Assembly: GCA_023954195.1 (NCBI GenBank)
Contig: JAMLIK010000005.1
Span: forward strand, 124,001 to 188,000
Direction of reading: 5' to 3'
From: Xanthobacteraceae bacterium
GTDB lineage: Bacteria; Pseudomonadota; Alphaproteobacteria; Rhizobiales; Xanthobacteraceae
DNA: 64,000 nucleotides
Below are positions 24,459 to 32,481 of this stretch, piece after piece. The notes under the pieces were generated by a model that was not told the DNA's origin, made no database searches, and saw nothing but the letters and a program-made list of their open reading frames with translations. The first letter of the stretch is position 1. Every line of letters begins with the position of its first letter. The translations under genes were made by a program, and so were the position numbers.

Positions 24459-26884
24459 CCGTCTGCCTCCTTCACCAGCCGCACCCGGCGAGGTCGCGGC
24501 GACACTTCCTCGATCCAGCCGTGCGCTGTCAGTACGGAAACGGCTTCTTCCGCCGAGGTCTTCGTGCGTATGGCACTTGGGCCGAACTGGACGATTTCGC
24601 GGAAATTGATCACCGCCTCGCCGCGCTCGCGCATCCAGTCGAGAAGCTGTTGCGCGCGGATCAATCGCGGATCGGTGCGGGCTGCCCGCTGAAGGCGAAC
24701 GGCTTCGTTCACGTACCAGTCGGCCAAGGTGAGCGAAGAGTGCATCGCCTCGATGCCAATCTCGCTGGCGCGGAAGTCGTCTATGATCGTCAACACACCG
24801 GCGATGCGGGCAGCGTGCTCGGCAATCTTGGCGGCGAAGTCCTGCACCGGGCGAAGATCATTGCCCGGCCCGCACTGCCCCTCGATGTGGTCATAGAAGG
24901 CGCGCCACGATTCGGCCGCGTCGGCAGTGATGGTGAGCACGCGCGGTTCAAGCTCGTTCCGGCGACCGTCAATCAGCGGCCAGGGTGCTTCCAGGATCGA
25001 CAGGATGCGAGCACCGTAGGAGCGGATCGCGGCGTCATCTTCGGGTGCGGTGTCGCGGTAGAAGCGCGTGCCGGCGATGCTTTCGGGTGCGGCTACCAGG
25101 ACGCGGGACAATAGCCCCTGATCGCGCAATAGAGGATCGGCGAGGAATTGCGCCGCCGCCTCGTGCTGCACCATCAGGTGCATGGACAAGCGCCGGCCGT
25201 AGAGGATCGACACGCCGTCGAGCGAACGAATGCGCTTGATCGGGTGCCCGTCCCACATTTCCGAATAGCCGGCGGCCGTGCGGAGCCGGTTGTCCTGCGA
25301 CATGCCGTGCCCGCCGATGAACATGCCGCCCTCGGCGGTGAAGATGCCCAACGCCGCCGGGGCCGAAGACCACGCCTTCACCAAGCCTTCGATCGTCGGC
25401 TCCGGTGCAGTAAGGAACGGGTGCAGTGGGCGCTCCGGCTCCGGCCCAAGGTCGGCCAGCGCCCTACGTCGTGCGTCGAAGTCCATCTTGCGGTCGCTTT
25501 CGACCTTCTTCTTCTCGGCGCTCCATGCCGCGAAGGCGATCGACCAAAGGCGGTGCTCGTTCTCGTGCTCTTCCTTCAACGTCTTCTCGCGCTTGCGGAT
25601 CGGCCATAAGGCTTCGTTGTCGGCGGTGCTCTTCCGATCGCCGGAAGCCGCGACCGTGACAAAGAAGAGCGACAGGGGCCGGGTCTGGCCGTAGGGCAAC
25701 ATCACGTCGGCGTGCGCCTGCGAGGCGAGCGCGGCGACGGCGAGCACCGATTGTGCGGCGATGGCTTCGGGCACCTGCACCTTGCGTGAAATGGCGGCAG
25801 CCGCGCGAGACAGGACCGGGCCAAGAGCTTCGATCGGGAACCGTTCGGCTTCCGGCATCGGAGGGAAAAGCGGGATCGGTCCGTCACTCGCATCGTTCGG
25901 CCGGGCCTTTTCCTGCCCGCGCCGGATGTCGGCGTCCAGATCCTTCCCGTCCGCGTATCGGCCGCCGATGCCGTTCGGATGCGCCTCAACTAGTCGCCGA
26001 ACGTCGTCAGTCGAGAAGCCCTTCGCGAGCAGGCTGCAAATCACGCTGAAGGCGACGGCGGAACGATCCTCGCCAGGCTCGGCGGGCGCGGTGATAAGTT
26101 TGCGAAGGCCGGCCGAGCATCGGGCGAGAAGTTCCGCGACGGTGCTATCGGTGCCGGTGCTTTCATCACGCTCGCGGCGGGTGCTGTCTTCGCGCTTGGT
26201 CTTGCCAGCGAGCGCCTGAAGCGCCTCCGGCTCGATCAGGTCGCCGCTCCATTCCTTCGCGACGGTGACGGGCTGCGGATCGGCAGAGCGCCCGCGTCCC
26301 AACTTGATCTTGTTCGGCCAGTTGAGCAGGCCGGGAATGCGCCAGACGCCGCTCACGTCCTTCGTGCGGTGGTCGCACCCGACACATTCCGCTAGCGCTT
26401 GGGCGAGAGGCTTCGCCTCGGCAGGCGGCAACGCGCGGGAGAGCGGATAGACGGCCTGGAAATTGCCGGGGCTGCTTTCGACGATGTAGGGTGCCTCGAT
26501 CGGCAATGTGCCGCCCTGGCCCTTGTCATTGTCCTGGTCGGCGACAAGAGCGAGCACGGCAACAACGTCTCGTTCCGATCCCTTCCCACCTCGCGGAAGT
26601 CCCTTCCGAAAAATGGCCCAGGGAGCATAGGCGTTGAGGTGAGGCGTGTAACTGTAGCCCTTCGCGGCCTCGATCATGCTGGCCGAGTCACCGATGCGGA
26701 AATGCTCGACGCGGGGGCCTTCATTCCGGCCCGTCAAAGGATTTTCACCGACTCCGAAAAGGACAAGCACGCCCTCTGCGCCGGATGACGCGGCGAGATG
26801 GTGAAGCATATTGATATGGGCCTCGACCGCAGCCGGATCGATGGCCGGAATAGCTGAAGCATCTTCGCGAGCATGCACGTTCAT
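24455..26884 (-). CDS. Replication protein: RepB-like primase region plus DUF3987 helicase-like region
   Basis: An 809-residue protein, the largest in the element. Residues ~90-230 look like an archaeo-eukaryotic-type primase domain (VVAVLALVADQDNDKG, YIVESSPGNFQAVYPL, VWRIPGLLNWPNKIKLGRG). Residues ~345-740 match DUF3987, a P-loop region with the altered Walker A VAASGDRKSTADNEAL. The C-terminus (AQQLLDWMRERGEAVINFREI) is winged-helix-like. Primase-helicase fusions of this kind start replication of satellites and small phages. It overlaps genes on both sides by 4 bases. Confidence 0.85.
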   Translation of the reverse strand: MNVHAREDASAIPAIDPAAVEAHINMLHHLAASSGAEGVLVLFGVGENPLTGRNEGPRVEHFRIGDSASMIEAAKGYSYTPHLNAYAPWAIFRKGLPRGGKGSERDVVAVLALVADQDNDKGQGGTLPIEAPYIVESSPGNFQAVYPLSRALPPAEAKPLAQALAECVGCDHRTKDVSGVWRIPGLLNWPNKIKLGRGRSADPQPVTVAKEWSGDLIEPEALQALAGKTKREDSTRRERDESTGTDSTVAELLARCSAGLRKLITAPAEPGEDRSAVAFSVICSLLAKGFSTDDVRRLVEAHPNGIGGRYADGKDLDADIRRGQEKARPNDASDGPIPLFPPMPEAERFPIEALGPVLSRAAAAISRKVQVPEAIAAQSVLAVAALASQAHADVMLPYGQTRPLSLFFVTVAASGDRKSTADNEALWPIRKREKTLKEEHENEHRLWSIAFAAWSAEKKKVESDRKMDFDARRRALADLGPEPERPLHPFLTAPEPTIEGLVKAWSSAPAALGIFTAEGGMFIGGHGMSQDNRLRTAAGYSEMWDGHPIKRIRSLDGVSILYGRRLSMHLMVQHEAAAQFLADPLLRDQGLLSRVLVAAPESIAGTRFYRDTAPEDDAAIRSYGARILSILEAPWPLIDGRRNELEPRVLTITADAAESWRAFYDHIEGQCGPGNDLRPVQDFAAKIAEHAARIAGVLTIIDDFRASEIGIEAMHSSLTLADWYVNEAVRLQRAARTDPRLIRAQQLLDWMRERGEAVINFREIVQFGPSAIRTKTSAEEAVSVLTAHGWIEEVSPRPRRVRLVKEADG

Positions 26885-27270
26885 TGCTGTTGCCCCGCTG
26901 CTTTAAGCATCAAGGCTTCGATCTCGCGGGCCGCATCGTTATTCACGACTTCGTAGATGTCCCGCGCATCTTCCTCGCAAAGGTCGGTGTCGGCGTCGCG
27001 ATGTCCGACTACAGTGAGGCGCAACCGAAACCCGGTGGCGACATTCTTGACCGCGACAAAGTGCTGGCGGCCAGACGGCAACGCCATGTCTTCAGCGCCG
27101 AGCAATATCGTGTTCTGTTCGAACTCAGCTTGGCTCATCAGCCGCACACGGTGCTGCCGATGCGGGAAACGTTCGAAGAACCGGCGATCAGATTGCGTGA
27201 CACGATCAACACGATCCGCAAGCTTCTGCATCTGCCGACGCTGATCGCGGCTAAGTTCTATGGTTGACAT
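26881..27270 (-). CDS. Unknown early protein of the island
   Basis: A 129-residue protein from ATG 27270 with AAGGA eight bases upstream; the frame remains open to 27387 but this extension overlaps a palindrome and the preceding gene. It is hydrophilic and helical at the start (DQRRQMQKLADRVDRVTQSD), then has an RHFVAVKNVATGFRLRLTVVGH beta segment. No family recognised. It overlaps the replication gene by 4 bases, which suggests a helper role in replication or its regulation. Confidence 0.7.
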   Translation of the reverse strand: MSTIELSRDQRRQMQKLADRVDRVTQSDRRFFERFPHRQHRVRLMSQAEFEQNTILLGAEDMALPSGRQHFVAVKNVATGFRLRLTVVGHRDADTDLCEEDARDIYEVVNNDAAREIEALMLKAAGQQQ

Positions 27271-27319
27271 CAGGCCGTTCCTTTCCGAAGTTTGGCGTAG
27301 ATCGCGGCGGCCAAGAGGG

Positions 27320-27341
27320 TCAATGTCAACGTTGACATTGA
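27320..27341. repeat. 22-bp palindrome (TCAATG family)
   Basis: A perfect 22-bp palindrome, TCAATG-TCAACGTTGA-CATTGA, in the 91-base gap upstream of the 27270 start. It shares the outer arms of six others at 28,995, 29,024, 29,048, 29,072, 29,203 and 30,842, all in non-coding parts of the island. Confidence 0.8.
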
Positions 27342-27361
27342 GAATCTGCCACTCGCGGCAA

Positions 27362-27688
27362 TTAGGGCCGATCGGCTTGCTTTTCACTCGGTTCGGCGTC
27401 GAGGATCAGGCGATCGGCCATATCCGCGACGAACACGAATTCCTTCAGGCTCAAGCGATGCTGGCCTGTGTTGCGGCACCAGGCGGCTAGTTCTTGCCAA
27501 GTGTTCGGCTCGCGACCGGAAGTCCCGCCGCCGTCGAGCCCGGCCGCAAGCGCGTGAAGATCAAGGCCGGCACTCTCAAGCGTGCGACGGATAGCGCGAA
27601 CCGTGGCGACCACCTCGCCGTCGTGATCCGACGCCAGACGCGGGATCAGCTTGGCGAGCTTCGGTGCGACGGGAGCGAGCGCGTTCAT
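27362..27688 (-). CDS. Unknown early protein of the island
   Basis: A 108-residue acidic, mainly helical protein (VVATVRAIRRTLESAGLDLH, WQELAAWCRNTGQHRLSLKE, FVFVADMADRLIL). No family recognised. It lies 8 bases after the AlpA-like gene in the same direction. Codon use and composition resemble the other island genes, supporting a real gene. Confidence 0.65.
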   Translation of the reverse strand: MNALAPVAPKLAKLIPRLASDHDGEVVATVRAIRRTLESAGLDLHALAAGLDGGGTSGREPNTWQELAAWCRNTGQHRLSLKEFVFVADMADRLILDAEPSEKQADRP

Positions 27689-27696
27689 CTCACCCC

Positions 27697-27975
27697 CTAT
27701 TCGCTGGTGCTGGCCTTGGTCTCGCCGAGCTTTTCCAGCGCCCAGGTGTCCAGATCGTCCCGGTGATAGAGCGCCGAGCGATTGAACTTCTGGAAACGCG
27801 GCCCGCCGCCGACCGACCGATACTTGTCCAGCGTGCGCATCGCCACGGTGAGACCGTGGACGATGCCGAGATAGACCGACGCCTCGTCGGAGCGGTAGCG
27901 CACCTTGGCGCGAAGGGCAGACGGAAGATGCACCTCTCCCGTGGCGGGTCCAGCCCGCGAAATTTCGGTATCCAT
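27697..27975 (-). CDS. AlpA/excisionase-like helix-turn-helix protein
   Basis: A 92-residue DNA-binding protein with a MerR/AlpA-type winged helix: RYRSDEASVYLGIVHGLTVA, then RTLDKYRSVGGGPRFQKFNR, a tyrosine in ALYHRDDLDTWALEK. This is the layout of excisionase/AlpA proteins that bind DNA as small regulators. In PICIs an AlpA homologue activates the early operon. It is the most likely controller of excision or early transcription in this element; that role is inferred. Confidence 0.8.
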   Translation of the reverse strand: MDTEISRAGPATGEVHLPSALRAKVRYRSDEASVYLGIVHGLTVAMRTLDKYRSVGGGPRFQKFNRSALYHRDDLDTWALEKLGETKASTSE

Positions 27976-28019
27976 GTCTTTCTCCTAAGTGTCGCTGGCG
28001 AGGGGCAACTCGCCGGGGC

Positions 28020-28778
28020 TTACGTCGTGTCGATCGGTGGCAACTGGTGCAGCTCGCCCGCCAGCAGCGCGCCGACGTACAGTACGGGGCCGTGCTCCAT
28101 CTCAGTCATACGCTTCAGCTTCGGGCGCTCGCGCGCGGCAGCCTCCCGATCCACTTCCGGGATTGGCTTCGACGGGTCGCGCACCCATTCCGGCGGCGTT
28201 TCATTCGACTGGTAGTCGGCCTGCACGGAATTATGCTTCGGCTCCGACTCCATCCACGACTGGCTGATTGAAATCCGAGCATGGGTGCCGGGCCAGGTGA
28301 CGAAGATGCGCAGCGGGCTGAACAGGATCGGATTACCAAAGTGACGGACCAGCTTTCCATCAGCCGCCACCGTGATCAGCGTTTCCAACGCATCAATGAA
28401 GCTATGCGCAAGCGGGAGCGCTGCCAGTTCCGGCACACCGAAGTCTTCCCACACGTTCGCCTTGCCCATGCTCTGCAACTTGTCGGGATAGTGCTTGTGC
28501 CAATGCGCGTGGTGTTCCTGCGTCTCGATGTAGCGCTGAACCGTCTCGACCGAATCTTTCACCCGATGGCTGCCGAGCACCGCAGTGAGCAGCATGGCCG
28601 CGTCCCGCGCCGTCACCTTCGCCGCGCTGCGTCCGCGCCCGCCCTTGGTCCGCAGGCCGGCGACCACCAAGTTGCGGTCGTGCTGCGCGACGGTGGCTTC
28701 ATCCTCGCCCGTCGCGGCAGCGATCACCTTCACAAGTTCACCCGGCGTTGCCATTACCAGCTCCAAATCATCTGTCAT
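28020..28778 (-). CDS. Unknown early protein with putative HTH N-terminus
   Basis: A 252-residue protein. The first ~70 residues look like a helix-turn-helix region (ELVKVIAAATGEDEATVAQH, then GRSAAKVTARDAAMLLTAVL). The middle contains a possible enzyme-like or binding segment (FIDALETLITVAADGKLVRHFGN, LRIFVTWPGTHARISIS), and the C-terminus is charged. No family recognised with confidence. An inverted repeat at 28,792-28,820 lies 13 bases upstream of the start, so the gene may be autoregulated. Confidence 0.7.
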   Translation of the reverse strand: MTDDLELVMATPGELVKVIAAATGEDEATVAQHDRNLVVAGLRTKGGRGRSAAKVTARDAAMLLTAVLGSHRVKDSVETVQRYIETQEHHAHWHKHYPDKLQSMGKANVWEDFGVPELAALPLAHSFIDALETLITVAADGKLVRHFGNPILFSPLRIFVTWPGTHARISISQSWMESEPKHNSVQADYQSNETPPEWVRDPSKPIPEVDREAAARERPKLKRMTEMEHGPVLYVGALLAGELHQLPPIDTT

Positions 28779-28791
28779 TTGGGTTTATCTT

Positions 28792-28820
28792 GAATGGAGC
28801 GAAAGGTCAATTCTCCATTC
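28792..28820. promoter_or_regulatory. Inverted repeat upstream of the 28778 gene
   Basis: Arms GAATGGAG and CTCCATTC separated by 13 bases, immediately before the start codon of the leftward gene and in AT-richer sequence. A possible operator for an island regulator; no binding partner can be named. Confidence 0.5.
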
Positions 28821-28994
28821 GAGTTTTAGCCAAATGAACTACGCCCGAATATGATCGGTGATTCGCGAGGGTGGGGATAAAACGGGAACCCGCCCCGCCG
28901 GCTCGCGCTGTCGGGGCGGCCTGGGTGGCGGCCTCGCCGGCAAGCCCCGCCATTTGGTCCATAGATGGAGGCCGGCGGGCGGGCTTCTGTTTTG

Positions 28995-29093
28995 CCAATG
29001 GGCATTTGCCCATTGACGCCGGTTCACTGGCCAATTCGCCAGTGAGGTCAATGGAAATGTTTCCATTGACATCAATGGGCGCGCGCCCAGTGA
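28995..29093. repeat. Array of four 22-bp palindromes
   Basis: Four consecutive 22-bp palindromes at 28,995-29,016, 29,024-29,045, 29,048-29,069 and 29,072-29,093; the last three are spaced exactly 24 bases start to start. All have outer arms of the form TCA(A/C)TG...CA(T/G)TGA (the first copy begins CCAATG), with inner 10-mers GGCATTTGCC, GCCAATTCGC, GAAATGTTTC and GGCGCGCGCC. They lie in the 470-base gap 28,779-29,251, which holds no supported gene. Confidence 0.85.
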
Positions 29094-29202
29094 GAGCACC
29101 ACTCCCTTCGATCACCACCCTCGCCCGTCGATGCCGACCAGCATGACGATGGCGGCGATGCCGGCAACGACGGCAATGGCGAGGGTCATGCCGCCGATCG
29201 TC

Positions 29203-29224
29203 TCACTGTAAACTTTTACAGTGA
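29203..29224. repeat. 22-bp palindrome (TCACTG variant)
   Basis: TCACTG-TAAACTTTTA-CAGTGA, ten-base arms around a CT centre, 28 bases past the stop of the coiled-coil protein gene. Same outer design as the four-copy array at 28,995-29,093. It could form a terminator-like hairpin but lacks a T-tract. Confidence 0.8.
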
Positions 29225-29251
29225 CGGCGAGGCCGCGATCTATCAACCGGC

Positions 29252-29746
29252 TCACGCTGCTTTCTCCGCTTGCAGATTGGCGATCATTCCTTCCTGCATT
29301 TCGACAACGCTCCGCAGGAATGCCAACTCACGGTCCGCCACGTCCAACCGTTCAGTTGCGGAACGCAATTGCTGCTCGGCGGTTTCGGCCCGGATGGTTG
29401 CGGCTTTTGCCTTGTCTTCGCTTTCGCCTATTAGCCGCATTGCCCTGATCACGGCGGCTTTGCCTTCCGGCGCTGCCTTTCGATAGGCGGCAAGAATAGC
29501 TTCATCCGAAACGACGGATGGCAGTTCAGGCTCCGCTTCCTCCGACAGTCTTACCAAGTCAGCGAGGATCTCATTGACGGCACTGGAGCACGCCCCGGCC
29601 AGCGCGTGAACGCGGTCCTCTGGTCCTCTCCCGTCGTCGCTGCTGCTCCCCAGATCGAGCGTCAAGTCGGTGAGCAGATCGAGAAGGTTGGCCAGATTAT
29701 CCAAGCCGGGTGTCACGGCATTTAGAACCACGATTGCTTCCCTCAT
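29252..29746 (-). CDS. Coiled-coil protein of unknown function
   Basis: A 164-residue acidic protein. The second half is a long amphipathic helix with heptad-like repeats (KAKAATIRAETAEQQLRSAT, ERLDVADRELAFLRSVVEMQ), expected to form a coiled coil; the first half is leucine-rich (NLANLLDLLTDLTLDL). No family recognised. It overlaps the upstream acidic-protein gene by 4 bases, so the two are coupled. Confidence 0.7.
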   Translation of the reverse strand: MREAIVVLNAVTPGLDNLANLLDLLTDLTLDLGSSSDDGRGPEDRVHALAGACSSAVNEILADLVRLSEEAEPELPSVVSDEAILAAYRKAAPEGKAAVIRAMRLIGESEDKAKAATIRAETAEQQLRSATERLDVADRELAFLRSVVEMQEGMIANLQAEKAA

Positions 29747-30399
29747 AGCCGCACCTCATCCCGGTTGAGGCGCGGCGACACGGCGGCCCGTTGTTGATCC
29801 GATAGGTTGGTCAGACAGCGCGATGCGTAGCCGAAGCCGCGCTCTGTATCGACGTGCTTCCCATCGCGGTTGCTGGTGTACCGATCGAACGGCCGGTAGC
29901 GCTGGCGCGCGGCGTCCGTGATGTAGCTGCCGCTTTCCTCCTTGTCGTCGGAACTGCCCCATGTGCCCTGACCCTGGGCCATTTGTTCGGTCCATCCGAG
30001 CGACGGTTCTCCATCCTCGTCGGGTTCGCAGCCATCATGCTCGTCGCCGCCGTGCTGGAGTTCGTCGCCCTCCCGGTCGCAGGTGTCCTCGTCGTGTTCG
30101 TCCTCGACTTCGCGGTCGTCACCCGATCCGCCGTGCTCACAACCGCGTCCGACGAAAATGTCGCCGGCTTGGAAGCCTAGCGACGGTTCGTCGTCGCCGC
30201 CGGCCTCGTCATCCTCCATTTCCTGCTCGGTCGTCGAATAGCCGTCCGTCTCGTCGAGAAAGGTCAGCAGGCGGTCAATCTCGTCCTGCGCTTCCCTGCG
30301 GAGGCGTCCTATCGCTTCAAAGAGTTGATCGGGAGAAATGTCGGTCGCGAAATATAGAGCACCAGCGACTCGCGCTGGTCGTTCTGTGGTGGTTTGCAT
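29743..30399 (-). CDS. Highly acidic low-complexity protein of unknown function
   Basis: A 218-residue protein. A short helical N-terminus (SPDQLFEAIGRLRREAQDEI) is followed by a very acidic stretch (residues ~55-150, rich in Asp, Glu, Gly and His) in which the segment DEPSLGFQ is echoed by GEPSLGWT. The C-terminus (ARQRYRPFDRYTSNRDGKHV, then YASRCLTNLSDQQRAAVS) is basic. It is the first gene of the leftward early operon, after the repeat region. Its acidity would suit DNA mimicry, but this is only a thought; no family is recognised. Confidence 0.65.
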   Translation of the reverse strand: MQTTTERPARVAGALYFATDISPDQLFEAIGRLRREAQDEIDRLLTFLDETDGYSTTEQEMEDDEAGGDDEPSLGFQAGDIFVGRGCEHGGSGDDREVEDEHDEDTCDREGDELQHGGDEHDGCEPDEDGEPSLGWTEQMAQGQGTWGSSDDKEESGSYITDAARQRYRPFDRYTSNRDGKHVDTERGFGYASRCLTNLSDQQRAAVSPRLNRDEVRL

Positions 30400-31190
30400 G
30401 GGTAGTGCTCTCGGTTATCGGCTTATCAGGGCCGCAGCCGGTGACGGACCGGCAGCCGGGAGCTGATAACCAGCCGAGAGACTGGCGGCAGCGCTTTTAA
30501 GGGTTTCCCCTCTGGACATGGCGCAGCCCTCCCGGCCATAATGGCCAGGTTGGAGCGCACGCCAATGCGCCACCACATTCAGCCGACGACCCCCGACGCC
30601 AATCGGGAGAATGCTGACCAAGCATTTGCGGCTATATCTCGGTCCGGGTTATCAGGCCCACGGACACCATACCTGATTTGTTCTTAAAGAAAATACCCCA
30701 TCGGGGCGCTTCGGCGCGCCTGTGCACGGCCGCCCGTGCGACACTGAGCTCTCCGGAATTTCCGGACACCTCAACCGCCTGATCGCGCTGCGGTTTTCGC
30801 TCTAAGGTGGGAAAATCCCACGTTTGAGTTGAGGGAATTCCTCAATGGAATTGCTTCCATTGACCCTCTAAGGTGGGAAAATCCCACGTTTGAGTTGAGG
30901 GAATTCCCTCTCAACTCGCAACCGCCCGTGCGAACTGCACCTTTTGGCACTATTGGCACTAACGGCACTATTGGCACTATCGACACTTTCGGCCAGCACA
31001 GGGCGCTTCGGCGCGCCTGTGCGCCGGATTGCATCAACGGCAGGCCCTAACAGCGCCGGAACCGTAGCAACTGTAGCAAGTGTAGCAGGGCCAGAACCCG
31101 AAACGGCGCGGCTAGAACCGTAGCAAGTGTAGCAACTGTAGCAGGGCATAATCTCAATTCTAGCGTTGATAGGCCCGTTGCCATCGCCCT
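30400..31190. repeat. Non-coding repeat-rich region of the island (possible origin/control region)
   Basis: No supported gene in ~790 bases. Visible structure: a 22-base direct repeat beginning GGGCGCTTCGGCGCGCC at 30,704-30,725 and 31,001-31,022; a 42-base direct repeat (30,800-30,841 and 30,866-30,907) containing GTGGGAAAATCCCAC; a TCAATG palindrome at 30,842-30,863 between those copies; five tandem 9-bp TATTGGCAC units at 30,941-30,986; and two clusters of three GTAGCAA-type 9-bp units at 31,061-31,090 and 31,117-31,146. Iterated repeats beside early genes are typical of replication origins or regulator arrays; function here is inferred. Confidence 0.75.
30800..30907. repeat. 42-bp direct repeats flanking a 22-bp palindrome
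   Basis: Copies at 30,800-30,841 and 30,866-30,907 are identical over 42 bases (period 66). Each contains the hairpin GTGGGAAAATCCCAC and ends GAGTTGAGGGAATTCC. The second copy continues into CTCTCAACTC, completing a further inverted repeat with its own GAGTTGAG. The 24 bases between the copies are the TCAATG-type palindrome plus two bases. Confidence 0.85.
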
Positions 31191-31191
31191 T

Positions 31192-31389
31192 GTCCGACAC
31201 GACATTGAAGCTAACGATTCCATGAACCTGTCGGTGCCTACGCTGAAGCGCATGGAAGCCAGTGAAGGGCCGGTCACGGGGATGCAGAGCAACCTTGATG
31301 CCGTGATCAGCGCGCTCGAATCGGCCGGCGTCGAGTTCACTGCAGAGAATGGTGGCGGGCCGGGTGTTCGGCTACGGAAGTTGCTATAA
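31192..31389 (+). pseudogene. C-terminal remnant of an XRE-family regulator
   Basis: The plus frame ending at TAA 31,389 reads ...MNLSVPTLKRMEASEGPVTG, then a helix (NLDAVISALESAGVEFTAEN) and GGGPGVRLRKLL. This is the characteristic C-terminus of small XRE regulators that normally begin with a helix-turn-helix of ~50 residues. Here the upstream part is replaced by the 9-bp repeat region and no start codon with HTH sequence precedes it. From the internal ATG at 31,222 only 55 residues could be made. Probably a decayed repressor or host gene fragment. Confidence 0.7.
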
Positions 31390-31419
31390 TGTTCTTGCGC
31401 AACCGAGTCGGACGCCCTT

Positions 31420-32472
31420 ATGACTGACAATGAAAATGAGCCGGTGCATCTGGTAGAAGACGAAGAGACTGGCGATCGGTTCCTTGTTTATGGAACCGAC
31501 AAAGGGCTTCGGCTCGACATTCGCTATGAGGGTGAAACCCTCTGGATGACGCAAGCCCAGATAGCCCAGCTCTTTGGCGTGGATCGATCGGTCATCACCA
31601 AGCACATAGCGAATGTTTACGCCGAGGGCGAGTTAGATGCCGAGGCAACGAGTGCAAAGATTGCACAAGTTCGGCAGGAGGGGTCTCGCAGGGTCGAGCG
31701 GCAGATTGAACACTACAATCTCGATGCGGTGATTTCGGTAGGCTACCGGGTATCTTCGGCCCAGGCGACCGTGTTTCGCCGCTGGGCGACCGGCATCCTG
31801 GTCCAGTTCGCGAAGAAGGGCTTTGTGGTTGATGCACCCCGCCTCAAGCAGCCTGAGAACGCCGACCGGGTTGCCGAACTACGCGAAATCATTCGCGATA
31901 TTCGCTCTGACGAGGCAAATGTCTACCGCGAACTTCGGCGGATTTGCGCCATGTGCCAGGACTACGACGGCACTACGGAAGTTGCCCGTGAGTTCTATCA
32001 GCGAACTCAAGCGAAGCTGGTCTATGCGGTCACATCACACACACCTTCGGAAATCGTCGCCACGAGAGCTAACCACAAGTCCAAGAACATGGGCTTGCAG
32101 ACGTGGCCGAACGACAACATCAGGAAGACTGATGTGGCCGTGTCTAAGAATTACCTCGCCGAAGGGGAAATCAAAGAGCTAAACCGCCTCACAACCATAT
32201 TGCTCGACATATTCGAGGATCAGCTCGACATCGGTAGGCTTGTGGTGATGCAGGATGCTCAAACCCTTTTAGACCAGCAGTTGCGTCAGCTTGGGCGAAC
32301 GGTCCTGCGATCCGGTGGCTCTGTGAAAGCCTCTGACGCAAAACGCATCGCTGAAGCGCAGTACGAGAAATTCGACCGGCAGCGAAAGCTTGAACGCCAT
32401 CAGGAAGCTGACGAACGCATCGCCGACTTAGCCAAGGAAGCAAAGAAGCTGCCGAAGTCGCCCCGTCGATAG
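31420..32472 (+). CDS. rhuM: RhuM-family protein, island cargo
   Basis: A 350-residue RhuM-family protein, named after a gene on Salmonella pathogenicity island 3; the biochemical role is unknown. It has the family blocks LWMTQAQIAQLFGVDRSVIT (helix-turn-helix-like), then HIANVYAEGELDAEATSAKI, NLDAVISVGYRVSSAQATVF, RRWAT, and a C-terminal domain with MGLQTWPNDNIRKTDVAVSK. It is on the strand opposite to all phage genes and AT-richer, so it looks like a separately acquired cargo gene. A small gene follows 9 bases downstream. RhuM genes often sit in mobile islands and near restriction systems, so a defence role is conceivable but unproven. Confidence 0.9.
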   Translation: MTDNENEPVHLVEDEETGDRFLVYGTDKGLRLDIRYEGETLWMTQAQIAQLFGVDRSVITKHIANVYAEGELDAEATSAKIAQVRQEGSRRVERQIEHYNLDAVISVGYRVSSAQATVFRRWATGILVQFAKKGFVVDAPRLKQPENADRVAELREIIRDIRSDEANVYRELRRICAMCQDYDGTTEVAREFYQRTQAKLVYAVTSHTPSEIVATRANHKSKNMGLQTWPNDNIRKTDVAVSKNYLAEGEIKELNRLTTILLDIFEDQLDIGRLVVMQDAQTLLDQQLRQLGRTVLRSGGSVKASDAKRIAEAQYEKFDRQRKLERHQEADERIADLAKEAKKLPKSPRR

Positions 32473-32481
32473 GAGACTAAG

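Noticed and set aside
28995-29093. CRISPR array
   Set aside because: Repeats are palindromic with variable cores and 2-7-base gaps; no spacers and no cas genes.
28807-29118. 103-codon frame across the palindrome array
   Set aside because: Its sequence is dictated by the palindromes; no ribosome site and no family. The DNA structure explains the region better.
30415-30621. Small gene of 68 codons before the acidic protein
   Set aside because: Low-complexity Ala/Ser/Pro sequence over hairpin DNA, without similarity or ribosome site.
31053-31150. Micro-satellite slippage as the sole cause of the GTAGCAA repeats
   Set aside because: Units alternate (AACT, AAGT) and have shared flanks at distant sites, so simple slippage does not explain them.
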